Shown piece by piece: positions 1 to 5,747 of a stretch of DNA of 9,179 nt. Position numbers and translations under genes: made by a program. Positions within the stretch are counted from its first letter, which is position 1. Every line of letters starts with the position of its first letter. Under the pieces are notes generated by a model. That model did no database searches, had not been told where the DNA came from, and saw nothing but the letters and a program-made list of their open reading frames with translations. Source of the stretch: Spirochaetaceae bacterium. GTDB lineage: Bacteria > Spirochaetota > Spirochaetia > Treponematales > Breznakiellaceae. The stretch lies in NCBI GenBank assembly GCA_031257135.1, contig JAIRPH010000165.1, positions 1 to 9,179 on the forward strand, in the 5' to 3' direction.

Positions 1-237
1 AATCCATTGCATGATCTTGGACAAAGATACTTCAGGTCCGGGTTTAATGAGGAAATGGATATGGTTGTCCATAACCGTAAAGTTCCATAATTTGAAGGAA
101 AACCGCTTTTTCGCCTTAGTCACGAAGTCCAGAAAGCCCTGTTTAAACGCCGACTCCCGCAACGCCGGATTATCATGGTCAATTTTCGAAGTAACGTGAT
201 ACGTCGCCCCTTCCAAAAGTACGCGTAATGGTCTCAT
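1..237 (-). CDS. IS200-like / REP-associated (RAYT) transposase, N-terminal part
   Basis: Seen: reading the minus strand from ATG 235-237 gives 79 codons open to the window edge. The protein begins MRPLRVLLEGATYHVTSK and ends near MDNHIHFLIKPGPEVSLSK. Known: a start of this kind (RPLR..., GA-YHVTS) followed by an HUH metal-binding motif (His-Ile-His in DNHIHFL, about residues 60-66) is typical of the Y1 transposase / RAYT family, which nick and join single-stranded DNA at hairpins. The catalytic tyrosine lies in the missing C-terminal half, so whether the protein is intact cannot be judged. An in-frame upstream ATG at 277-279 would add 14 residues (MKLKQIPYQRRISG). I prefer 237 because family similarity begins there, but neither start has a good ribosome binding site. 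Just upstream is a two-codon ORF (ATG AAA TGA) inside a duplicated 9-mer. Confidence 0.8.
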   Translation of the reverse strand, partial: MRPLRVLLEGATYHVTSKIDHDNPALRESAFKQGFLDFVTKAKKRFSFKLWNFTVMDNHIHFLIKPGPEVSLSKIMQWI

Positions 238-322
238 ACCGCTTATACGGCGCTGATACGGAATTTGCTTTAACTTCATCTATCATTTCATCTATGACAC
301 CAAACACGAAAAGGGTCAGACA

Positions 323-362
323 CTTCAGTCGGCGATGCGGCTACAGAGTCTGTCGGCTGAAG
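323..362. repeat. imperfect hairpin between transposase and cbi gene
   Basis: Seen: CTTCAG at 323-328 pairs with CTGAAG at 357-362. The stem continues inward to about 334/351 with C-G pairs and three G-T wobbles, leaving a loop of about 16 nt. The wobbles pair as plus-strand RNA or ssDNA; on the minus strand they become A-C mismatches. It sits 1 nt beyond the stop codon of the cbi fusion and on the 5' side of the transposase. It could be a weak terminator for the cbi gene, although no T-run follows on the minus strand, or a hairpin end recognised by the IS200-like transposase. Its role is inference. Confidence 0.4.
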
Positions 363-363
363 G

Positions 364-2358
364 CTAACCGCCGCTGATGATGAAGACCGGATTCAGGGCT
401 TTCATTAGGTGAGCGTTTCCTGCAGGTTCGGCTCTGGCGGCGGCGATCTGCACAATATCGGCGTCTTTTAGGGCGTATTTTTTCAGCAAAGAGGCTCCGG
501 CGTTTGCGGTTTCCAAGGTGATCCCGTTGATGACCACTCGTGCCAGAGGATTCTTCGCCAAGACCGCTGACAGAATCGGTTCCAGTTTTCCCGAAGAGCC
601 GCCGATAAAAACCCGATCCGGCGCGGGCAAGGCTTCCAGCGCGTCCGGCGCAGTACCGGGAACCGCGGTCAGATTGAAAATCCCCAGTTTTTTCCGATTT
701 TCTTCTATTAAATCGAGCGCGTCCGGGTTTTGCTCAACCGCGTAGACCCAGCCTTCTTTTGCTTTCAACGCCATTTCGCAGGCGACGGAACCCGTTCCCG
801 CGCCGATGTCCCAAGCAATACTGTCCGGTTTCATCCTGAGCTTCGATAGAGAAACAGCCCGGATTTCTTCTTTGGTCATAGGAACTGCGCCCCGGGTAAA
901 CGCGCTGTCTGGGAGGCTGTAATTGCCCAGATCAGCCGGGCGGGGCGAGGGATTTTCAACCATGACGACGCTGAGACTGTCAAATCTCTGACCCTCAAGG
1001 GAAGCCGCGGTTCCAGCGGTAAACCGCTCGTCAGGGTAGGAAAGCCGCTCGCCGATATGAAGCGTAAGATCGCCCAGTCCCGCGTCGTTCAAAATCTTGC
1101 AGAGAGCAGACGCGCTGGTTTCTCCGCCGGTAAGAAAGAAGGTTTTAGGGTGATATATGACTGAAGAAAGGATATTTGCGGTTCTTCCGTGCAGACTTTC
1201 TATCTTTGCGTCTTCCCAAGAGAGACCCAGCTTCGCGGCGAAGTAACTGAGAGAACTCACGCCGGGAATGACGGCGAACCGCCAACCACGTTCCCGCAGA
1301 AGCGGGATCAGCCGTTTCGCGCCGGAATAGAAGCCGCTGTCGCCGGAAAAGAGTATCCCAATCGACGGCTCGTCCTGTTGAGCAATACAGGCGATAATTT
1401 CCGCCGCGGCGGTAAGGGCGTATCGGGGCTTGCCGGTAATCAGCGGTTCTGCGCCGGCAAGCAGACGAGGAGAGCCGATGATACACCGGCTGTCTTTTAT
1501 TGCGCGCAGGGCATCGCCGGTCATGCCCGATTTACTGCCGCCTCCCGCGCCGATAAGGTACACAATCTTTCTTTCCCATGAATCCGGCAGAAGGATGGAG
1601 AGCATCTCTTCCAAGCTGAGAGCCTCCGGTTCATCCGGACGGCGTATCATAATCACCGCGACCCCTTCCTGCGCGGCCGCGGATAGTTTTTCTGTAAGCC
1701 CGCCTTCAGTCCCGGAGTCTTTGGTTACAAGCCAGGATGCCCGCGTATCCTGAAGCAGGGCGCGGTTCATGGCTTCGGAAAAAGGTCCCTGCATAGCAAT
1801 CGTGTTTTTGGTTTGAAAGCCTAAGGTTTTACAGACCCGGATGCTTTCTTCCAACGGCAGTACCCGGACGAACACCCGCTCCCGCAGTTCCGGCAGGGCA
1901 AAAGGGGATAATTCCTTACTGCCGGTAGCGAGCAGGATAGTTCCTTCCTGAGTCCGCAGAAAATCCGCGGCTTCCTCAAGGGTATCAGCCTCGCGGACGT
2001 GAAGCCCCGGAGGAAGTTTTACCGCGCCCCGGCGCAGTCTGAGATACCTACAGTCCGCCCGGGCGCAGGCGGCTTGCAAGTTCAGGCTTATCTCCCGCGC
2101 GTGAGGATGGGTGCAGTCTACGGTATACGCGGGCTTGTGCCGGACTAAGGCTTGAAAGATACCGTCGGCATCGAGCCGTCCGGTATGTATTTCCAGCATT
2201 TCCGGGCTGTCCTGCAAAAGCTCGCCGCCATATTCAGTGGCGGTGAAAACATGAACGCGCCAAGCCTCTTGAGAACCGGTTTTTTTCACCCCTTCCAAAA
2301 ACGCGGACGTAAAATCCCGTCCTTCGGTAGTTCCCGCAAATACAAAAAGATTATTCAT
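364..2358 (-). CDS. cbiJET: CbiJ-CbiE-CbiT fusion: cobalt-precorrin-6A reductase / precorrin C5,C15-methyltransferase (decarboxylating)
   Basis: Three enzymes of corrin-ring synthesis in one 664-residue cytosolic chain. Residues 1 to about 260 are CbiJ/CobK (reduces precorrin-6A to 6B with NAD(P)H): GTTEGR 9-14, THPHA 83-87, TGSKEL 145-150, MQGPFSEAMN 189-198, TKDSG 212-216. Residues 265 to about 470 are CbiE (C5 methylation, SAM-dependent): start VYLIGAGGG, and SGDSGFYSG at 338-346. Residues about 478-664 are CbiT (C15 methylation and decarboxylation): SAM loop DIGAGTGS 517-524 and DRVFIGGS 581-588. By known chemistry the order of action is J, T, E, three consecutive steps. Start: I chose ATG 2356-2358, where CbiJ homology begins (MNNLFVFAGTTEGR), with AGGCGG 8 nt upstream. 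The frame is open to a TTG at 2428-2430, adding 24 residues that look unrelated to the family and whose SD would sit too close. CbiJ motif 2 reads DCTHPHA rather than the commoner DATHPFA. No neighbouring cobalamin genes are visible and no B12 riboswitch was seen upstream. Confidence 0.93.
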   Translation of the reverse strand: MNNLFVFAGTTEGRDFTSAFLEGVKKTGSQEAWRVHVFTATEYGGELLQDSPEMLEIHTGRLDADGIFQALVRHKPAYTVDCTHPHAREISLNLQAACARADCRYLRLRRGAVKLPPGLHVREADTLEEAADFLRTQEGTILLATGSKELSPFALPELRERVFVRVLPLEESIRVCKTLGFQTKNTIAMQGPFSEAMNRALLQDTRASWLVTKDSGTEGGLTEKLSAAAQEGVAVIMIRRPDEPEALSLEEMLSILLPDSWERKIVYLIGAGGGSKSGMTGDALRAIKDSRCIIGSPRLLAGAEPLITGKPRYALTAAAEIIACIAQQDEPSIGILFSGDSGFYSGAKRLIPLLRERGWRFAVIPGVSSLSYFAAKLGLSWEDAKIESLHGRTANILSSVIYHPKTFFLTGGETSASALCKILNDAGLGDLTLHIGERLSYPDERFTAGTAASLEGQRFDSLSVVMVENPSPRPADLGNYSLPDSAFTRGAVPMTKEEIRAVSLSKLRMKPDSIAWDIGAGTGSVACEMALKAKEGWVYAVEQNPDALDLIEENRKKLGIFNLTAVPGTAPDALEALPAPDRVFIGGSSGKLEPILSAVLAKNPLARVVINGITLETANAGASLLKKYALKDADIVQIAAARAEPAGNAHLMKALNPVFIISGG

Positions 2359-2366
2359 AAACAGTA

Positions 2367-2444
2367 CCGCCTGAAAATTTAATAGGTTACTTTCTGTAAT
2401 CGACTCAAAGCGCGTATCCTTTATGCTCAAAGCCGCCTGAAAAT
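2367..2444 (-). repeat. 12-bp direct repeat carrying a duplicated ribosome-binding-like site
   Basis: Seen: CCGCCTGAAAAT occurs at 2367-2378 and again at 2433-2444, 66 bp apart. On the minus strand each reads ATTTTCAGGCGG. The proximal copy places AGGCGG 8 nt before the preferred ATG (2358) of the cbi fusion. The distal copy lies 2 nt before the TTG at 2430. The duplication may explain why an upstream start looks possible. It may also be a paired protein-binding site; the sequence does not decide. Confidence 0.5.
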
Positions 2445-2448
2445 AACG

Positions 2449-2475
2449 CTATTATTTTTTTCTTGTCTATAATAG
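2449..2475 (+). promoter_or_regulatory. probable -10 box for the dehydrogenase gene, within a 7-bp inverted repeat
   Basis: Seen: a perfect TATAAT at 2468-2473, giving an expected start near 2480 and a leader of about 17 nt before the TTG start at 2497. No good -35 hexamer is found 16-18 bp upstream (best AACGCT at 2445-2450), so it may need an activator. The -10 overlaps the right arm of an inverted repeat, CTATTAT 2449-2455 and ATAATAG 2469-2475, centred in the divergent intergenic region. This could be an operator for one or both genes (inference). Confidence 0.5.
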
Positions 2476-2485
2476 GATAGCTTAT

Positions 2486-2490
2486 AGGAG
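2486..2490 (+). promoter_or_regulatory. Shine-Dalgarno AGGAG deciding the TTG start of the dehydrogenase
   Basis: AGGAG at 2486-2490 lies 6 nt before TTG 2497-2499. No ATG or GTG in frame near the start has a comparable site, so this fixes TTG as the initiator. Confidence 0.75.
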
Positions 2491-2496
2491 ACTATT

Positions 2497-3465
2497 TTGG
2501 AAAAGGCTTTAGTTTTATTCAAGACGGAATCGGATTTTAGGGACCGATTGCAGGAACGGCTGTACGGTATAGAGGTTGTTTTTAACGAAAGCGGCGATAC
2601 GCGCCGTATTGATCCGCAGACCGCGGCGGATACGGTTATTATTTTCGGCAATCCTCCGGCGGACTTTCTCAAGGGCTGTCCGAAATTACGGTGGGTTCAG
2701 CTTCAATCCGCGGGAGCCAACGGGTTCATCGGCGGCGAGCTTAGGAACGGCGTTTTGCTGACCTGCGCTACCGGCGGATACGGTCATGCCGTTTCGGAAC
2801 ACATAACCGCGCTGACCCTTGCCCTTTGCAAGAAACTGCATCTCTATCGGGACGAGCAGAACAGAAAACGCTGGCGCCCTCGGGGAGAGGTGAAGAGTAT
2901 TCAGGGATCAACGGTTTTGGTCCTCGGCATGGGGGACATTGGAACCGAGTACGCCCGCAGAATGAAAGGACTGGGGGCATATATTATCGGGGTCCGCCGT
3001 ACCGAGCATCCTAAGCCTGAGTATGTTGACCAGCAGTTTCTCTCGGATAAACTGGATGAACTTCTCCCCAAAGCGGACGTGGTGTCAATGGTTCTCCCCG
3101 GGGTAAAAGCCACCGAGGGCATTATGAACCGGGAACGCCTGAACAAGATGAAATCCGGGGCAATAATCGTCAACGCCGGCCGAGGGTCTGCCATTGACGT
3201 GGAAGCTCTCTGCGACCTCCTTGAGTCCGGGCATCTCGGAGGGGCAGGTCTTGACGTAACCGACCCTGAGCCTCTGCCCCCGGAGCATCGCCTGTGGAGC
3301 ATCGAGAACGCGTTTATAACTCCCCATGTCGCCGGCGGACGGTATATGGCCGAAACCGGACGGTATATCATGGAACTGAACCTCGAAAACGCCGTCCGCT
3401 TTATGAAAGGCGAGTCCTTGAAAAGTCTTGTAGATATGAAAACCGGCTACGCCCTAAGAAATTGA
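2497..3465 (+). CDS. D-isomer-specific 2-hydroxyacid dehydrogenase
   Basis: A 322-residue cytosolic oxidoreductase, normal length for the family, reducing a 2-keto acid to the D-hydroxy acid or the reverse; the substrate cannot be read from sequence. Seen: a substrate-binding domain at residues 1 to about 100 and about 290-322, a YGHAVSEH segment at 95-102, the dinucleotide loop GMGDIG at 144-149, and the catalytic triad Arg229 (NAGRG), Glu258 (DPEPLP) and His277 (TPHVAG). After the second strand of the Rossmann fold the sequence is IIGVRRTEH (about 163-171). Basic residues stand where NAD-specific members carry an Asp, as in GhrA-type and other NADP-preferring members, so NADP(H) use is inferred. 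The TTG start is supported by AGGAG 6 nt upstream. It is divergent from the cbi gene with 138 bp between starts, and followed by a separate promoter, so probably monocistronic. Confidence 0.92.
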   Translation: MEKALVLFKTESDFRDRLQERLYGIEVVFNESGDTRRIDPQTAADTVIIFGNPPADFLKGCPKLRWVQLQSAGANGFIGGELRNGVLLTCATGGYGHAVSEHITALTLALCKKLHLYRDEQNRKRWRPRGEVKSIQGSTVLVLGMGDIGTEYARRMKGLGAYIIGVRRTEHPKPEYVDQQFLSDKLDELLPKADVVSMVLPGVKATEGIMNRERLNKMKSGAIIVNAGRGSAIDVEALCDLLESGHLGGAGLDVTDPEPLPPEHRLWSIENAFITPHVAGGRYMAETGRYIMELNLENAVRFMKGESLKSLVDMKTGYALRN

Positions 3466-3466
3466 C

Positions 3467-3480
3467 TGGGACGCTTCCCA
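3467..3480 (+). terminator. short hairpin after the dehydrogenase (weak terminator candidate)
   Basis: TGGGA 3467-3471 pairs with TCCCA 3476-3480 around a 4-nt loop, directly after the stop codon (3463-3465). There is no following T-run, so termination would be inefficient and readthrough into the next operon is possible. Confidence 0.25.
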
Positions 3481-3509
3481 TTGACCCGTTATAACATTGC
3501 TTATAAAAT
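3481..3509 (+). promoter_or_regulatory. sigma-70-type promoter of the LRR-FIST-kinase operon
   Basis: Seen: TTGACC at 3481-3486 (5 of 6 to consensus), a 17-bp spacer, and TAAAAT at 3504-3509 (5 of 6). The expected start is near 3516, leaving a leader of about 15 nt before the GTG at 3531. An overlapping TATAAA at 3502-3507 has a 15-bp spacer and is less likely. This is the best promoter in the window. Confidence 0.7.
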
Positions 3510-3518
3510 GAGCCTATT

Positions 3519-3524
3519 AAGGAG
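3519..3524 (+). promoter_or_regulatory. Shine-Dalgarno AAGGAG supporting a GTG start
   Basis: AAGGAG at 3519-3524 lies 6 nt before GTG 3531-3533, fixing the start of the LRR gene at a non-ATG codon. Confidence 0.8.
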
Positions 3525-3530
3525 CGAATC

Positions 3531-4574
3531 GTGATTCGGAAATATATTTTGCTGGCATTGCTCGGCTCATGCCTGCCGGCGTTCGGTCAATCTGCTCTGG
3601 CGGATTTTGTCCTTCAAGGAGACGCGCTGGTAGCCTATACCGGCGAAGCGCGGACAGTAGTCATCTCGGACGCGCTGGGAATTAGAGAAATCGGAGACAA
3701 GGCGTTCGCCCATTCCGCGGTTGTCTCGGTAACTCTTCCGCCCGGCGTCGAAGCAATCGGAGATTGGGCGTTCTGGGGATGCGCCGAGCTTACGGATATA
3801 TCCCTTCCCGAAGGGCTTGTCCGGATTGGGGATTGGGCGTTTCTGGGCTGTACGAGTCTTCAGCGTCTATCTGTGCCGGACAGTCTTATCAGCGTCGGGG
3901 ACTGGGCTTTTGGAAACTGCTCCAGCTTGACCGCCATCGAAACCGGCGAAGGAAACCCCGCGTACGCCGCGGTTGACGGGGTATTGTTTGACAAAAGCGG
4001 TACGATTCTGACGATCTATCCCGGAGGCAAGCCGAATTCGGAGTATATTATCCCGGAGCAGGTCGAACTGATCCGAAATCTTGCCTTTTCCGGGGCGGTT
4101 CATCTGGTTACGGTGAGGATTCCTGCGGGGCTTAGGTATATCGGCAATTCGGCGTTTTACGAGTGCGCCGGTCTCGCCGGGATTGAGGTAGACCCGGAAA
4201 ATCCTGAATATCACAGTAGTAATGGGGTATTATTTGACAAAGCCGGCGCAACCCTGCTTGCCTACCCCGGAGGCAGTCAAAATCCAGCCTACAGCATCCC
4301 CTACGGCGTTACCGTCATCGGGGATCGGGCGTTCTACGGGTGCGCCGGCTTTACGTCGATCCTGATTCCCGAAAGCGTTACCAATATCGGGCAGGAGGCG
4401 TTCCTCGGATGCGTCAGTCTCGAAGCCGTTATCCTCGGCAGGAGCGTCGCGGACATTGGGGATCGCGCTTTTTACGGATGCGCCGGACTCAGCCAAATCC
4501 TGCTTTTCAGGTCGTCCCGGCTGGGGGAAGACGCGTTCGGCGCGGTACCGGGAGAACTGGTCTATTTAGATTAG
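3531..4574 (+). CDS. exported BspA-type leucine-rich repeat protein (LRR_5)
   Basis: A 347-residue secreted or surface protein. Residues 1-20 form a signal peptide (charged RK at 3-4, hydrophobic 5-12). Cleavage is likely after AFG (17-19); a spirochaete-style lipobox LGSC with Cys14 is an alternative, making it a possible lipoprotein. The mature part is about ten BspA-like repeats of about 23 residues, with the recurring core IGDxAFxGCxxLxxIxxP; units begin near residues 55, 77, 100, 123, 182, 205, 264, 287, 310 and 332. Two inserts carrying GVLFDK and YPGG (about 140-167 and 222-249) interrupt the ladder in parallel positions, indicating duplication of a larger block. Such proteins usually bind host, matrix or other surface ligands; the ligand here is unknown. 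It is first gene of an operon with the FIST and kinase genes: its stop is only 3 nt from the FIST start. GTG start fixed by the SD. Confidence 0.9.
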   Translation: MIRKYILLALLGSCLPAFGQSALADFVLQGDALVAYTGEARTVVISDALGIREIGDKAFAHSAVVSVTLPPGVEAIGDWAFWGCAELTDISLPEGLVRIGDWAFLGCTSLQRLSVPDSLISVGDWAFGNCSSLTAIETGEGNPAYAAVDGVLFDKSGTILTIYPGGKPNSEYIIPEQVELIRNLAFSGAVHLVTVRIPAGLRYIGNSAFYECAGLAGIEVDPENPEYHSSNGVLFDKAGATLLAYPGGSQNPAYSIPYGVTVIGDRAFYGCAGFTSILIPESVTNIGQEAFLGCVSLEAVILGRSVADIGDRAFYGCAGLSQILLFRSSRLGEDAFGAVPGELVYLD

Positions 4575-4577
4575 TAT

Positions 4578-5732
4578 ATGAAAGCAATTACCGCGTATAC
4601 CGCCGAAATCGACGATGCCTCTGCCGCTGTTTCGGAGATACTTGCCCAGCTTGATATGGCTCAGAATCTGCGCGCTCATTCGGTGGGACTTATCTCCTGC
4701 TATAGCGAATTCATTGAAAGCGGCGTGGTCAAGGCAATTTGCGAGGCTCTTCCCTTTGACGTAATAGGCTGTACCACCGCGGGGTCCGCGGTTTCCGGTA
4801 TGCTGGGAGAGCTGATTCTCTGCCTCATTGCGCTTACCGGAGACGAGCTTGTCTTTTCCGCCGGGGCGTCAGAGCCGCTGATCCCGGAACCGGAAGCCGC
4901 GCTTGCCGAAGCGTACCGGCAGGTTCGGGAGAAGCTCCCCGGAGAACCCTCCCTGATGATCGCCTTCACTCCCTTCGTGAAAAATGTTCCGGGGGAACGG
5001 GTGATTGAAATCTTCAGCGGGATATGTCCTGAGCTTCCTATTTTCGGCGCGCAGGCAATAGACTATATTGATATTAAGCAATTCACCAAAACCTACACCT
5101 TCTTCAACGGCGAAAGCCGGCGGGACGCCGTAGCTTTTCTGCTGATTTATGGGGATATTCATCCGGCGTTTTTCACGGCGTCGCTCTCGGAGGTCTGTAT
5201 TCAGAAGCAGAAAGCGGTTGTCACCAAGTCCGAAGGCAACCGGGTTATTGAAGTGAACGGAATGCCCCTCCTGCTGTATCTGGAAAAAATCGGAATGTCC
5301 GGAGTGGATATGGGAACGAGTCTTTCATTTCCCTTTATGGTGGATTATCGGGACGGCACGAAACCGGTTCCCCGGGCAAGCTATACCGCAACCCCGGAGG
5401 GACACATGGTATTCGGCGGACGTATACCGGTCGGCGCGATGCTTGCGGTAGGGGATATGGATTATCAAGATGTACTCGCTACGGCGAAGGAGCTTTTAGG
5501 AACGGTTATCGCCCAAAAAGGATCATGCATCCTGCTGTTTTCCTGTCTCATGCGGTATCTCATATTAGGCGCGGATACCGTCGCCGAAATGGAACTGACC
5601 CGCGCCGCGATAGGGAAGCGGAAGCCCTATTATTTTTTATATAGCGGCGGCGAATTCTGCCCGGTCCGCAATGAGCGGGGACGTCTGGTCAATCGTTTTC
5701 ATAATTGCACGGTTATCGCGTGCGTTTTATAG
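4578..5732 (+). CDS. FIST-domain (FIST_N + FIST_C) sensory protein
   Basis: A 384-residue cytosolic protein with no signal peptide or membrane segment. Seen: a FIST_N region, roughly residues 30-225, with the characteristic FDVIGCTTAGS (60-70), and a FIST_C region, roughly 228-370, starting near VNGMPLLLYLE and ending with YFLYSGGEFCPV (352-363) and FHNCTVIACVL. Known: FIST domains are signal-input modules thought to bind small ligands such as amino acids, often encoded beside or fused to kinases and chemoreceptors. The ATG is 3 nt after the LRR stop, and the only SD-like sequence (GGAG 4551-4554) is too far away, so translation probably depends on coupling to the LRR gene. The kinase follows after 15 nt. 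I infer that it supplies the input to that kinase. The ligand cannot be predicted. Confidence 0.9.
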   Translation: MKAITAYTAEIDDASAAVSEILAQLDMAQNLRAHSVGLISCYSEFIESGVVKAICEALPFDVIGCTTAGSAVSGMLGELILCLIALTGDELVFSAGASEPLIPEPEAALAEAYRQVREKLPGEPSLMIAFTPFVKNVPGERVIEIFSGICPELPIFGAQAIDYIDIKQFTKTYTFFNGESRRDAVAFLLIYGDIHPAFFTASLSEVCIQKQKAVVTKSEGNRVIEVNGMPLLLYLEKIGMSGVDMGTSLSFPFMVDYRDGTKPVPRASYTATPEGHMVFGGRIPVGAMLAVGDMDYQDVLATAKELLGTVIAQKGSCILLFSCLMRYLILGADTVAEMELTRAAIGKRKPYYFLYSGGEFCPVRNERGRLVNRFHNCTVIACVL

Positions 5733-5747
5733 GGGACATAAGGGAAC

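Noticed and set aside
11..199. Plus-strand ORF of 62 codons at the left end
   Set aside because: It is antisense to the transposase, whose HUH motif is on the minus strand.
2359..2430. TTG 2430 as the start of the cbi fusion
   Set aside because: The extra 24 residues have no CbiJ similarity, the SD-like AGGCGG is only 2 nt away, and ATG 2358 matches the family N-terminus with good SD spacing.
2359..2496. Cobalamin riboswitch upstream of the cbi fusion
   Set aside because: The 138-bp region is short and I see no B12-box-like core on the minus strand.
2901..3371. Minus-strand ORF of 156 codons inside the dehydrogenase
   Set aside because: It is a shadow of a gene whose catalytic motifs are all in the plus frame.
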